A stretch of DNA of 64,000 nt from Micromonospora andamanensis (GCF_016863495.1 NZ_BOOZ01000006.1:1-64000); one strand, 5' to 3'. Shown: positions 46,509 to 56,374, counted from the first letter of the stretch. Numbers and translations are program-made. Notes: generated by a model from the sequence alone, not told the origin.

Positions 46509-46558
46509 TTCGTTCGCGACTGCGGGGCTCGCAGGCCCGGCTCACTCCTCGCGCTCAC
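46509..46558 (-). repeat. Interspersed junction repeat, copy 2 (paaB/paaC)
   Basis: Fifty-nucleotide copy of the element found at nuoM/nuoN. Minus-strand reading: GTGAGCGCGAGGAGTGAGC, a GC-rich middle, then GCGAGCCCCGCAGTCGCG and AACGAA. The first bases contain the paaB stop and the last run into the AAGG ribosome binding site of paaC, exactly as in copy 1. It has CGGGCC in place of the shorter A/T middle of copy 1. Confidence 0.9.
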
Positions 46559-46842
46559 AGGTGGGCCACCCCTTCTGGGACCTCGTAGAAGGTGGGATGG
46601 CGGTAGACCTTGTCGGCGGCCGGGTCGAAGAAGGAGTCCTTCTCGTCCGGGCTGGAGGCGGTGATGGCGCTCGCCGGCACCACCCAGATCGACACGCCCT
46701 CCTGCCGTCGGGTGTAGAGGTCACGGGCGTTGCGCAGGGCCAGTTCCGCGTCGGGCGCGTGCAGGCTGCCGACGTGGGTGTGCGCCAGTCCGCGCCGGGC
46801 CCGGACGAAGACCTCCCAGAGCGGGGTGTGTTGCTGGCTCAC
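46555..46842 (-). CDS. paaB: Phenylacetyl-CoA epoxidase subunit PaaB
   Basis: A 95-residue subunit matching Paa[50 protein letters not shown] is the family core. PaaB bridges PaaAC units or the reductase. GTG 46842 overlaps the paaA stop by 4 nt. Its own stop is inside the start of the junction repeat. Confidence 0.94.
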   Translation of the reverse strand: MSQQHTPLWEVFVRARRGLAHTHVGSLHAPDAELALRNARDLYTRRQEGVSIWVVPASAITASSPDEKDSFFDPAADKVYRHPTFYEVPEGVAHL

Positions 46843-47894
46843 GCTGCCACCTTCTCCTTCTCCGCGCGCTTGGCGGCGTACGCGGCAGCCGCCTCGCGCA
46901 CCCAGGCACCCTCGCTGTGCGCGCGGCGGCGGTGTTCCATCCGTTGCCTGTTGCACGGCCCGTTGCCCTTGATCACCCGCATCAGCTCGTCGTAGTCGGG
47001 CTGGGTGAAGTCGTACGCCTGGCGCTCCTCGTTCCAGCGCAGCTCCGGGTCGGGGATGTGCAGCCCGAGCACCTCGGCCTGGCCCACGCACATGTCCACG
47101 AAACGCTGACGCAGCTCGTCGTTGGAGAAGCGCTTGATCTTCCAGGCCATCGACTGGGCGGAGTGGGTCGAGTCGCCGTCGGGCGGGCCGAACATCGCCA
47201 GCGACGGGTACCACCAGCGGTCCACCGACTCCTGGGCCATCGCCTTCTGGGCCGGGGTGCCGTGCGCCAGGGTGTGCAGGATCTCGTAGCCCTGGCGCTG
47301 GTGGAACGACTCCTCCTTGCAGACCCGGATCATGGCCCGGGCGTACGGGCCGTAGGAGCAGCGGCACAGCGGCACCTGGTTGACGATCGCGGCGCCGTCC
47401 ACCAACCAGCCGATCGCGCCGACGTCGGCCCAGCTCAGCGTGGGGTAGTTGAAGATCGAGCTGTACTTCTGCCGGCCGTTGAGCAGCAGGTCGACAAGCT
47501 CGTCCCGGCTGACTCCGAGGGTCTCGGCGGCGGCGTAGAGGTAGAGGCCGTGGCCGGCCTCGTCCTGCACCTTGGCCAGCAGGATCGCCTTGCGCTTGAG
47601 TGACGGGGCGCGACTGATCCAGTTGCCCTCCGGCTGCATGCCGATGATCTCGGAGTGGGCGTGCTGGGCGATCTGCCGGATCAACGTCCGCCGGTACGCC
47701 TCAGGCATCCAGTCGCGTGGCTCAATCTTTTGGTCGGCGGCGACGACCTCGGCGAAGTAGGCGGCCAGGTCCTCGCTCGGCTCGATGGCCCCACGGCCCC
47801 GTTCCGCGGCGGCCCGCAGCGCCGCCTCTGCGGCCTCGACCTCGCCGAGCAGGCCGCCGGGCGGGTCCTCACCCGGGAAGTCATTGCCATACAT
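46839..47894 (-). CDS. paaA: Phenylacetyl-CoA epoxidase catalytic subunit PaaA
   Basis: A 351-residue di-iron oxygenase subunit that forms the ring-1,2-epoxide of phenylacetyl-CoA. The ferritin-like domain shows the iron-binding E-x-x-H motifs in [17 protein letters not shown] (about 120) and [14 protein letters not shown] (about 200). ATG 47894 gives [14 protein letters not shown] lies just upstream. A 16-bp dyad at 47923-47938 may be an operator. The ring-opening enzyme paaZ and the ligase paaK are not in the window. Confidence 0.95.
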   Translation of the reverse strand: MYGNDFPGEDPPGGLLGEVEAAEAALRAAAERGRGAIEPSEDLAAYFAEVVAADQKIEPRDWMPEAYRRTLIRQIAQHAHSEIIGMQPEGNWISRAPSLKRKAILLAKVQDEAGHGLYLYAAAETLGVSRDELVDLLLNGRQKYSSIFNYPTLSWADVGAIGWLVDGAAIVNQVPLCRCSYGPYARAMIRVCKEESFHQRQGYEILHTLAHGTPAQKAMAQESVDRWWYPSLAMFGPPDGDSTHSAQSMAWKIKRFSNDELRQRFVDMCVGQAEVLGLHIPDPELRWNEERQAYDFTQPDYDELMRVIKGNGPCNRQRMEHRRRAHSEGAWVREAAAAYAAKRAEKEKVAA

Positions 47895-47922
47895 GTCACC
47901 AGTGTTACAGCTACCAGCCGAA

Positions 47923-47938
47923 GACACCAGAGGGTGTC
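47923..47938. promoter_or_regulatory. Candidate operator of the paa operon
   Basis: Dyad GACACC-AGAG-GGTGTC, perfect 6-bp arms, 29 bp upstream of the paaA start. The position suits a repressor such as the TetR-type PaaR, but the regulator gene is not nearby. Confidence 0.4.
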
Positions 47939-48252
47939 ATACAAATCCCGGACTCCCCACCGTTCACCCACCGGTCGCCAAGGGTGGAGCCGGTAACTAT
48001 GAGTTAGGTCACGAACCAGCGACAAATCCTCGCAACGACCGCATAGCGGTTCGTTATCCCGTCTTCACCGCGAGTTGCCCAGTGTCGAGTCCTGGCATAA
48101 CGCCGATCCGCACGTAGACTTCCCCCGTCACACCGATCGGCTGAAGACGATCGCCAGCTCAGGGCCGTTTCCCCCGGCCCGGGCGATCGGCACCGGTCAG
48201 TCCTGGCAACAAGCCGGTCCCCCCGGCCCCGACATCTGGAGCTCACCCGCTC
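47939..48252. other. Gene-free interval between paaA and the serine-hydrolase pair
   Basis: Divergent intergenic region of 314 bp. It must carry the promoter of the plus-strand pair and possibly part of the paa promoter. A weak dyad CGAACC (48012-48017) with GGTTCG (48048-48053) is visible. I see no gene, tRNA or known riboswitch; a c-di-AMP riboswitch was considered and does not fit. Confidence 0.5.
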
Positions 48253-49230
48253 ATGCGATCTCGCGTGACCACGGTGCTCGCCGCGACGGCGGTACTGCTC
48301 GGCGGCGTCATGCTGGTGCCGGCCGCCTACGCCCGGCTCTCCGCTGGCGAGGCGAAGACCCGTCAGGAGAGCGTCGCCGCGCCCACGCCCGCCCCACCGC
48401 CGTCACCGACCCTGGCCGCAGGCAAGGTCTCGGTGAACTTCAGGGGCGAGTTCTTCTCCTGGGCGCTGCTCGACCGGGAGACCGACGAGCTCTCCGGCTC
48501 CAGGAACATGGCCGCGACCAGCTCGACCGAGTCGATGCTCAAGGCCTGGATCGTCGCCGACTACCTGCGTCAACTCGGCGACAAGGAGCCGCCCGCGTCC
48601 CTGAAGAAGGCTGCCAGCCTGGCCATCCGGGACAGTAACGACGACGCGGCCAACAAGGTCTACGCCGCCGCAGGTGGCTCATACCGAGCCTTGACCAACG
48701 GGCAGCCCGGTCCGGTGCTCAAGGCGGCGATCAAGCTGTGCGGCCTCACCGATACCAAGCCCGGCAACGTCAAGGGCTACGAGGGTTGGTGGAGCTTCAC
48801 CCGGATGTCCCCGCGCGACGCGGTACGCCTCGGTGACTGCATCGCCGACGGCACCGCCGCCGGGCCCAAGTGGACCAAGTGGCTGCTCGCCGAGATGAGC
48901 AAGGTTCGCGGCAGCACTGCCGCCAAGGACCAGAAGCCCAGAGAGGGCGGCGGCCGGTGGGGCATCATCGACGGCCTGCCGGAGTCGATCACCAGCCAGG
49001 GCCCGGTGAGCATCAAGAACGGCTGGACCCCCCTCAACTACGACGGCAACTGGCACGTCAACTGCCTGGCCGTGACTGAGAAATGGAGCCTCGCGGTGAT
49101 GCTGCGTTACCCCCAGCGGAGCGGGCTCGACTACGGAGCGGACGTCTGCGCCAGCGTCGCCAGCCAGTTGGTGACGCCGCAGCCCGGCGGCGCCTTGAAG
49201 GTGCCGCAGCAGCCGATCGGGAAGCTCTGA
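48253..49230 (+). CDS. Exported serine-hydrolase-like protein (beta-lactamase/PBP fold), first of pair
   Basis: A 325-residue protein with an N-terminal signal peptide or anchor (about 5-28) and a short Pro-rich linker. The body looks like a penicillin-recognising serine hydrolase: S-x-x-K in SMLKAWIVADYLR (about 97), an SDN-like SND in RDSNDDA (about 120) and a K-x-G-like KNG in SIKNGWTP near residue 255. These are the three active-site motifs of class A beta-lactamases, although K-T/S-G is replaced by K-N-G. Two Cys residues are well placed for disulfides. It may bind or modify cell-wall material; actual beta-lactamase activity is not implied. Confidence 0.75.
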   Translation: MRSRVTTVLAATAVLLGGVMLVPAAYARLSAGEAKTRQESVAAPTPAPPPSPTLAAGKVSVNFRGEFFSWALLDRETDELSGSRNMAATSSTESMLKAWIVADYLRQLGDKEPPASLKKAASLAIRDSNDDAANKVYAAAGGSYRALTNGQPGPVLKAAIKLCGLTDTKPGNVKGYEGWWSFTRMSPRDAVRLGDCIADGTAAGPKWTKWLLAEMSKVRGSTAAKDQKPREGGGRWGIIDGLPESITSQGPVSIKNGWTPLNYDGNWHVNCLAVTEKWSLAVMLRYPQRSGLDYGADVCASVASQLVTPQPGGALKVPQQPIGKL

Positions 49231-50174
49231 TGGCCGACCGCAGCCGCCGTGGCCGTAACGGCGAGACATCCCCACTGCGCCTGGTCGCGATCGCGGCCGT
49301 GCTGATCGGGCTGGTACTGGTCTCCCTGCGCCTGCTACCCGGCTCACCCTTCGAGTCCACAGCCGCCGCCCAGTGGGGCCAGGGTGAGTCCCCGGTCGCC
49401 CGGGGCGGCACCTCGACCGACCGCGGCGCGCGGCCGTCGCCGTCACCCAGCCCCTCACCGGAGCCGGAACCGCTCCCCTTCGCGGCGAAGGAGATCGACC
49501 TGGACATCGACGGCTGGTACGCGTGGAGCGTGCTGGACCGCCGGTCGGGCGAGATCATCGGTTCGGACAACATGGACGAGACCAGCACCACCGCCTCACT
49601 GATCAAGGCCTGGATCGTCGCCGACTACCTACGTCGTACGGCCGACGCCGGGCAGACCCCGAGCGACGCGAAGCTGAGTGACCTGACCCGGATCATCCGG
49701 GACAGCGACAACACCCGCACCGAGCAGCTCTACACCCAGATAGGCCGGTCGGCCTCGATCAAGCGGCTGCTGTCCACCTGCGACCTGAGCGACAGCAAGG
49801 TGTCGAGCGACCTCGGGTGGAGCCGTACCGAACTCTCCCCCCGGGACACCGCCCGCCTCGGCGAGTGCATCGCCGACGGCACCGCCGCCGGCCCGAAGTG
49901 GACCAAGTGGCTGCTCGGCGAGATGCGCCGGGTACGCGGTGCCGGCGACTTCGGCATCCGCAAGGCGTTCCCGGCCGCCGTGGCAAAGAAGATCGCCATC
50001 AAGAACGGCTGGGTCGACCGCACCCGCGAGCAGGAGATCCACGTCAACTGCCTGGCGATCGGCGACACCTGGACGATGGGCGTGATGCTCCAGTACCCGA
50101 TCAACAAGGGCTACGAGTACGGCATGGACAACTGCGAAAAAATCACCGAAGCCCTCCTGACCCAAACCCCCTGA
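49230..50174 (+). CDS. Exported serine-hydrolase-like protein, second of pair
   Basis: A 314-residue paralogue of the preceding gene, coupled to it by TGATG. The N-terminus is a single membrane helix (about 18-38) after a basic stretch, followed by a (Ser-Pro) repeat linker. The active-site motifs recur: SLIKAWIVADYLR, RDSDN, the shared block SPRDxxRLGxCIADGTAAGPKWTKWLL and IKNGW. Both keep KNG, so this is likely a fixed property of the group. ATG 49230. The pair arose by tandem duplication. A 27-bp-arm palindrome ends the transcript. Confidence 0.75.
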   Translation: MADRSRRGRNGETSPLRLVAIAAVLIGLVLVSLRLLPGSPFESTAAAQWGQGESPVARGGTSTDRGARPSPSPSPSPEPEPLPFAAKEIDLDIDGWYAWSVLDRRSGEIIGSDNMDETSTTASLIKAWIVADYLRRTADAGQTPSDAKLSDLTRIIRDSDNTRTEQLYTQIGRSASIKRLLSTCDLSDSKVSSDLGWSRTELSPRDTARLGECIADGTAAGPKWTKWLLGEMRRVRGAGDFGIRKAFPAAVAKKIAIKNGWVDRTREQEIHVNCLAIGDTWTMGVMLQYPINKGYEYGMDNCEKITEALLTQTP

Positions 50175-50184
50175 CCCGCCCCCA

Positions 50185-50281
50185 CCCCACAGCTCCCGCG
50201 ATCTTGCACTTCTTGTCGCTGCATTTCCGGCATAAGCCGCTTTTTGGCGACCGAAAGTGCAAGATCGCGGGAGCTGTGGGG
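50185..50281. repeat. GATC-core palindrome B, at a convergent gene end
   Basis: Perfect 27-nt arms (50185-50211 and 50255-50281) around a 43-nt A/T-richer centre. The arm includes cgcGATCttGcActTcTtG, the GATCNNGNASTTNTKG pattern. The centre holds GCCGCTTTTT, shared with palindrome C (GCCGCTTTGTT). Located between the convergent serine-hydrolase gene and mqnA, so it can terminate both. Confidence 0.87.
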
Positions 50282-50288
50282 GGACGGG

Positions 50289-51173
<885 letters not shown>

Positions 51174-52514
51174 TCAGCCGGACGCCGTCGAAGTGGCCAA
51201 CCCCGCACCCGAAGACCCCGCCTCCGGCGGTCCGGCTCCCGCCGGCCCGGCCCGCTCCACAGGTGTCGGAATCCGCCCGGCGCGGGAGCGCTCGGTCCGC
51301 ACCGCGCGGCGGACCGGCACCACGAAGCCGAGCAGCACCAGCAGCCCGGCCACCCCGCAGCCGACGATCAGCGGACGCGGTTCGGTCAGCTCCAGCAGCA
51401 GGCCGCCGAGCAGGTAGCCCACCATCGCCGCGCCCTGCACCGAGGCACCCACGGCGGCGAAGGCCCGCCCGCGCGCCGCCTCGGGCACCCGCCGGGCCAC
51501 CACCAGGTTGTGGAAGACGTTGTCGCCGCCGTTGCAGAGGCCACCGAGCAGCCAGAGCGGCACCAGCAGCGCAGCCGTGGGAACCGTCACCGAGAGCAAC
51601 ACCGCCACGCAGCAGCCGCCGAGCAGCAGCAGGCCGCCCTGGACCAGGGCCCCGTCGTCGGTGAGCCGCCCGGCCACCCGGGCGAAGATCCACGCACCGC
51701 AGAGCACCCCGAGCGTCCAGGCACCTGTCACCAGGCCGTAGACGGAGGCCGAAGCGCCGAGGGTCTCGCGTACGTAGAAGACCTCGATCACGTTAATCGC
51801 GCCGATGGCCGCGATGACGCCGGCCAGGGTCGCCACCATCGCCACCAGCAACGGGTCCCGCCGTAACCGCCAGTCCCCGTCCCGCTCCACGGCGTCCGCG
51901 CCCATCGACGGGCCACCGCCGGTCGCCGCCACGCGCGGCGCGCCGCCTCTGCGGGTCCGGACGAGCAGGCCGGCGACGACGAGCGCCAGATAGCCGACCG
52001 CGGCGATCAGCAGCGGTACCCGGGTGCCGAATCCGCCCACCAGGAACCCGGCCAGGGCCGGCCCGGTCAGGACGCCGAGCATGCCGGCGGTCTGGTTGAG
52101 GGCTGTCGCCCTGGGCAGGTCCGTGGCGCGCACCATCGCCGGCACCAGGGCGGCGAGCACCGGTTGGGCGACGGCGAGACCGGAGGCGAGCAGCGCGACC
52201 AGACCCACCACCAGCAGCGGGTGCCCGGCGTACGCCAGCGCGAGGCAGATCGCCGACTGGGCCAGCCCGGCGCCGACCAGCAGCACCCGGCTGTCCACCC
52301 GATCGGCGAGGCGCCCGGTCAGCGGGGCGAGCGCCACCAGCGGCAGGGTCGCCGCCAGCAGCATGCCGGCGACGGCACTGCCGCCGGCACCGGAGGTCTG
52401 CAGGCTCAGCGTCAGGGTCGTGGCCGTGAGGAACTGCCCGCAGGTGGCGAATCCACGGGCGGAGGTGGCCAGGGCGACGTCGGCCCACCGCGATTCGCCA
52501 GATATGAAGGACAT
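51174..52514 (-). CDS. MFS transporter, downstream of an ArsR-type regulator
   Basis: A major facilitator protein of about 446 residues with twelve predicted helices; motif A appears as GRLADRVDSRVLL. The C-terminal ~45 residues are Pro/Gly/Ala-rich and cytosolic. ATG 52514 (MSFISG) is preferred; a TTG at 52550 would extend it by 12 residues. It lies 42 bp after the regulator gene with the same orientation, the arrangement of a drug or small-molecule exporter under its own repressor. Two GAAGCAT direct repeats (52513-52519 and 52527-52533) sit across the start codon. Confidence 0.85.
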   Translation of the reverse strand: MSFISGESRWADVALATSARGFATCGQFLTATTLTLSLQTSGAGGSAVAGMLLAATLPLVALAPLTGRLADRVDSRVLLVGAGLAQSAICLALAYAGHPLLVVGLVALLASGLAVAQPVLAALVPAMVRATDLPRATALNQTAGMLGVLTGPALAGFLVGGFGTRVPLLIAAVGYLALVVAGLLVRTRRGGAPRVAATGGGPSMGADAVERDGDWRLRRDPLLVAMVATLAGVIAAIGAINVIEVFYVRETLGASASVYGLVTGAWTLGVLCGAWIFARVAGRLTDDGALVQGGLLLLGGCCVAVLLSVTVPTAALLVPLWLLGGLCNGGDNVFHNLVVARRVPEAARGRAFAAVGASVQGAAMVGYLLGGLLLELTEPRPLIVGCGVAGLLVLLGFVVPVRRAVRTERSRAGRIPTPVERAGPAGAGPPEAGSSGAGLATSTASG

Positions 52515-52556
52515 GCTTCGAAAGTAATGCTTCACATCTGTCTGGCGCAAGCAGGT

Positions 52557-53138
52557 TCAGGCCAGCGGCACCGCCCGGTACTGGACGGCCACCCGACGCG
52601 CGCCCGGCGGCGGGTCGGTCCGGGTGCGTTTGCGGTAGGGCTGGAGCAGGGCCATCACCGCCTCGTTCAACTCCGCCAACTCCTCGGCGGTGAGCAGCAG
52701 CAACGACTCGCTGAGGATCGCGCTGCGATACCACTCCTCGGACTCGTCCGGAGCCCGGCGCAGCCAGTCCCGGCTGCGCTCCAGCTCCCGAGCCAGGAAC
52801 ACCTCGACCAGGGTCTGCTCGGCGTCGCGTACCGACGGGTCGGCGTCCCGGCCGGCGTCGATGGTCCACGACTGGATCGCGGCACGCCACAGTCGCTCCC
52901 GGGCGTCCCCCCGGCTCGGCGCCTGTTCCACCAGCCCGAACTTGGCAAGTGCCCGCAGGTGGTAGCTGGTCGCGCTCGGCGACAGGCCCGCCACCTCGGC
53001 GCACTCGGTGGCGGTCACCGCGCCCTCGGTCGTGGCCAGGTGTTCCATGATCGCGAGCCGGGCCGGGTGGGCGAGCGCCCGCAGCGTCTGCGGGTCGCTG
53101 ATCGTCACCCGGGGCGGCTCGGAGTGCGCCTGCGTCAT
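52557..53138 (-). CDS. ArsR-family (winged helix) transcriptional regulator
   Basis: A 193-residue regulator. The winged helix domain occupies about 15-85 (LRALAHPARLAIMEHLATTEGAVTATECAEVAGLSPSATSYHLRALAKFGLVEQAP) and the rest is a helical region (about 95-190) that probably dimerises. No metal-binding Cys pair is present, so it is unlikely to sense arsenic or zinc. ATG 53138. The partner MFS gene is its likely target. Confidence 0.87.
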   Translation of the reverse strand: MTQAHSEPPRVTISDPQTLRALAHPARLAIMEHLATTEGAVTATECAEVAGLSPSATSYHLRALAKFGLVEQAPSRGDARERLWRAAIQSWTIDAGRDADPSVRDAEQTLVEVFLARELERSRDWLRRAPDESEEWYRSAILSESLLLLTAEELAELNEAVMALLQPYRKRTRTDPPPGARRVAVQYRAVPLA

Positions 53139-53171
53139 GCCCCCATGATCCCCGGCTGGAGGGAAAAGTGG

Positions 53172-53199
53172 TTGTCCACGGCGCACCCGGGAGTAGGCT
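53172..53199 (+). promoter_or_regulatory. Candidate promoter of the HelD gene
   Basis: TTGTCC (53172-53177), 16-nt spacer, TAGGCT (53194-53199). A start about 7 nt downstream gives a leader of about 105 nt before the ATG at 53312. This supports the downstream start over an earlier in-frame one at 53168. Confidence 0.5.
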
Positions 53200-53311
53200 G
53201 TTCGTTCCGCCGACGGCCGCGGTGAGTAGCACCGCAGCGGACGTCCCCGCGCCGACCCACGAGTCGGAAACGCGAGCGGCAGCCTTCTTCCCCGTGTCGA
53301 GGAGTCCGTGG

Positions 53312-55387
53312 ATGAGCCTGCACGCCCAAGAAATCCCCCAGCCGCACCCACTTGACGACGAGTTGGCCGCCGAACGGGCCCACCTGACCAGGTCGCGGGC
53401 GGCGCTGCACCGGATGCGGGAACGCGCCGAGGCGCTCTTCGCCACCGGCGACAAGGTGGCCGGCGACGCGTACACCGCCGAACAGCTCGGCCGGCACCTG
53501 GCCCGGCGGGTCGCCGAACTCGCCGACGACCCGCGTACCCCGCTGTTCTTCGGACGGCTCGACTTCGGCGACGCGGACGCCGAACACGCCGGCCGCCGCT
53601 ACCACGTCGGTCGCCGGCATGTCACCGACGAGCGGGGCGAACCGTTGGTGCTGGACTGGCGGGCCCCGGTCTCCCGCGCCTTCTACCGGGCCAGCGCCCG
53701 CGATCCACAGGGCCTGGCGGTGCGCCGCCGGTTCGGCTTCGGCGACGGCAAGCTGACCAGCTTCGAGGACGAGCACCTGGACCGGGGCGAGGAACTCGGC
53801 ACCGCCAGCCGCATCCTCACCGCCGAGATCGAACGTCCCCGGGTCGGACCGATGCGCGACATCGTCGCCACCATCCAGCCCGAACAGGACGAACTCGTCC
53901 GGGCCGAGCTGGCCGACTCGATCTGTGTGCAGGGCGCGCCGGGCACCGGCAAGACCGCCGTCGGGTTGCACCGCGCGGCGTACCTGCTCTATCTGCACCG
54001 GGAGCGGTTGCGGCGGTCGAAGGTGCTGGTCGTGGGTCCGAACCGGGCCTTCCTCGGCTACATCGCGGCGGTGCTGCCCGCGCTGGGTGAGGTCGAGGTG
54101 GAGCAGGCCACAGTGGAGGACCTGGTCCACCGGGTGCCGGTACGGGCGGTGGACCCGCCGGCCGTGGCCACCCTCAAGCACGACGCGCGAATGGCCGAGG
54201 TGCTGCGCCGGGCCGTCGACGCGTACGTCGGCGAGCCGGCGGAGCCGGTGCTCGTCTCCGACGGCTCGTTCCGCTGGCGGATCGGGCTGGAACCGCTGCA
54301 CCGGCTGGTCCGCGACACCCGCGCGGAGTTGCTGCCGTACGCCGTCGGGCGGGACCGGGTCCGGGCCCGGGTGGTCGGACTGCTGCAACGGCAGGCCGAG
54401 GCGCGGCGGGCGGAGTCGCCGAGTGACGCGTGGCTGCGCCGGATGAGCCGGTCGAAGCCGGTCACCGGGTTCCTGGACGCCGTCTGGCCGGCGCTCACCC
54501 CGGACGGCCTGCTGCACGCGCTGTACACCGACCCGGACCGGCTCGCCCGGGCCGCTGACGGCCTGCTCACCCCCGACGAGCAGAGCCTGCTCACCGGGAC
54601 CGGCACCGGGCGCACCCGCACCGGTACGGGAGTGGGGCGGACGGCGAAGGCGACCAGGTGGACGGCCGCCGACGCGGTGCTCATCGACGAGGCAGCCGGC
54701 CTGCTCGAACGGTCGACGGGCTACGGACACGTGGTGATCGACGAGGCCCAGGACCTCTCCCCGATGCAGTGCCGGGTCATCGCCCGACGCAGCGAGCACG
54801 GCTCGCTCACCCTCCTCGGCGACCTGGCCCAGGCCACCGCGCCGTGGGCGGCCACCGACTGGCGGGAGAGCCTGCGCCACCTGGGCAAGCCGGACGCGAC
54901 TGTGGTGCCGTTGACAATCGGGTTCCGGGTACCCGCCGCCGTGCTCGCCTTCGCCAACCGGCTGCTTCCGGCGCTCGCCGTCGACGTGCCGCCGGCCGAG
55001 TCGCTGCGCGGTGACGGCACGCTCGAGGTGCGTACCGTGACCGATCTTGCCGGTGCGACGGTGGCCGAGGTGCGGGCGGCGCTCACCCACGAAGGGTCGA
55101 TCGCCGTGATCGCCGCCGACGCCGCCGTGGATGAGCTGCGGGCGGCGCTGGCCGGCGCGGGGATCGAGACCGCGACCGCCGACGGGCCCGCCGCCGGGGC
55201 GCGGGTCACGGTGATGCCCGCGTCCCTGGTCAAGGGCCTGGAGTACGACCACGTCATAGCGGTCGAGCCGGCCGCGATCGTGGCCGCCGAGCCACGCGGC
55301 CTGCACCGGCTGTACGTGGTGCTCACCCGGGCGGTGTCCCGGCTGTCCGTGCTGCATGCGGAGCCGCTGCCGGCACCGCTGGGCTGA
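53312..55387 (+). CDS. HelD-type RNA polymerase-associated helicase (UvrD-like)
   Basis: A 691-residue superfamily 1 ATPase. The N-terminal ~170 residues include a coiled-coil (about 20-55), then the Walker A motif CVQGAPGTGKTAVGLHRAAYLLY (about 209), a long insertion (about 290-450), motif II VVIDEAQDLSPMQ (Walker B, about 477), motif III LTLLGDLAQAT, and motif VI LYVVLTRAVSRLSVLH. This is the HelD layout; HelD proteins remove stalled RNA polymerase from DNA, and some (HelR) protect it from rifampicin. I do not find the GGGGCTTGC rifamycin-associated element upstream. ATG 53312 has GAGGAG 8 nt upstream. Confidence 0.87.
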   Translation: MSLHAQEIPQPHPLDDELAAERAHLTRSRAALHRMRERAEALFATGDKVAGDAYTAEQLGRHLARRVAELADDPRTPLFFGRLDFGDADAEHAGRRYHVGRRHVTDERGEPLVLDWRAPVSRAFYRASARDPQGLAVRRRFGFGDGKLTSFEDEHLDRGEELGTASRILTAEIERPRVGPMRDIVATIQPEQDELVRAELADSICVQGAPGTGKTAVGLHRAAYLLYLHRERLRRSKVLVVGPNRAFLGYIAAVLPALGEVEVEQATVEDLVHRVPVRAVDPPAVATLKHDARMAEVLRRAVDAYVGEPAEPVLVSDGSFRWRIGLEPLHRLVRDTRAELLPYAVGRDRVRARVVGLLQRQAEARRAESPSDAWLRRMSRSKPVTGFLDAVWPALTPDGLLHALYTDPDRLARAADGLLTPDEQSLLTGTGTGRTRTGTGVGRTAKATRWTAADAVLIDEAAGLLERSTGYGHVVIDEAQDLSPMQCRVIARRSEHGSLTLLGDLAQATAPWAATDWRESLRHLGKPDATVVPLTIGFRVPAAVLAFANRLLPALAVDVPPAESLRGDGTLEVRTVTDLAGATVAEVRAALTHEGSIAVIAADAAVDELRAALAGAGIETATADGPAAGARVTVMPASLVKGLEYDHVIAVEPAAIVAAEPRGLHRLYVVLTRAVSRLSVLHAEPLPAPLG

Positions 55388-55510
55388 CTTCGCGAGGTTC
55401 GCCGGTTCAGTTGACGTTCCGCCCGTTTCCACAGCGGATGGCGGCGGACCGGTGCCACCATCCCAGGGAGAGCGGCCAGACGGTGGCCGCCCAGGTCGGG
55501 AGGGGTGTCC

Positions 55511-56275
55511 GTGGTCAGCGTCGCGCCGGGTACGCCCTGTTGGGCCGACCTGGCGACGCCCGGCCTCGACGCGGCCCGACGGTTCTACCCGGAACTGTTC
55601 GGCTGGACCGGCCGGGTCGACCCGGAGCCCGAGGCGGGCGGGTACACGGTTTTCCTGCTGGACGGCCGGGCGGTGGCCGGGGCCGGCCCGCCGGCCGTGC
55701 CGGACCAGGTGCCGATCTGGTCGACGTACGTCGCCACCGACGACGCCGATCTGGTCGCCGGCCGGGTGGAGCGGGCCGGTGGGCAGGTGGTGGTGCCGCC
55801 GTTCGAGGTCTTCGACAGGGGCCGGATGGCGGTCTTCACCGATCCCGCCGGCGCCGCGTTCAGCGTCTGGCAGCCGATCACCTTCGCCGGTGCCGAGGTG
55901 TTCGACGTGCCCGGTGCGATGAGCTGGACCGAACTGGTCACACCCGATCCGGACGGGGCACGGGTCTTCTACGAGCTGGTCTTCGGTTGGCAGCCGGAGG
56001 AGGAGCCGATGGGCCAGTTCGCCTACACCGGATGGCGGCTCGGCGACCGCCTGGTGGCCGGGATGATGCCCCCACTGAGCGACGAGTTCCCGGCCGACTC
56101 ACCGGCGTACTGGACGCTCTACTTCTCGGTCGCCGACGCGGACGCCACCGCCGCCCGCGCCGCCGAACTGGGCGGCACGATCCTGGTCCCCCCGCGCGAC
56201 ATCCCCGCCGGCCGCCTCACCGCCCTCCGCGACCCCCACGGCGCCCTCTTCTCCCTGATCGCCCTCACTCCCTGA
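55511..56275 (+). CDS. Two-domain VOC (glyoxalase/bleomycin-resistance-fold) protein
   Basis: A 254-residue protein with two tandem beta-alpha-beta-beta-beta modules (about 1-120 and 130-254), each opening with a W-x-[DE]-L-x-T-P pattern (CWADLATPGLDAARRFYPELFGW and SWTELVTPDPDGARVFYELVFGW). Such double-VOC proteins, similar to CFP-30B-like proteins, include dioxygenases, isomerases and drug-binding proteins; the activity here is unknown. GTG 55511 is preferred, since GGGAGG lies 6 nt upstream; GTG 55505 is too close to it. It converges on btuD over palindrome C. Confidence 0.85.
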   Translation: MVSVAPGTPCWADLATPGLDAARRFYPELFGWTGRVDPEPEAGGYTVFLLDGRAVAGAGPPAVPDQVPIWSTYVATDDADLVAGRVERAGGQVVVPPFEVFDRGRMAVFTDPAGAAFSVWQPITFAGAEVFDVPGAMSWTELVTPDPDGARVFYELVFGWQPEEEPMGQFAYTGWRLGDRLVAGMMPPLSDEFPADSPAYWTLYFSVADADATAARAAELGGTILVPPRDIPAGRLTALRDPHGALFSLIALTP

Positions 56276-56297
56276 CAGCCCACCCCACCGCCGGCCT

Positions 56298-56374
56298 CGC
56301 CGATCATGCAGTTGTGGTTGCCGCTTTGTTATGTTTCGCGGCTTTTATCTGGTGCCACAACTGCATGATCGGCG
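56298..56374. repeat. GATC-core palindrome C, invading the end of btuD
   Basis: Perfect 20-nt arms (56298-56317 and 56355-56374) around a 37-nt A/T-rich centre. The arm reads cgccGATCatGcAgTTgTGG. Its right arm and part of the centre encode the last 15 residues and the stop codon of the adjacent minus-strand ATPase gene. Confidence 0.88.

Noticed and set aside
47939..48252. c-di-AMP riboswitch before the serine-hydrolase pair
   Set aside because: The ydaO consensus segments and stems could not be found.
53139..53311. Rifamycin-associated element before the HelD gene
   Set aside because: No GGGGCTTGC inverted repeat is present.
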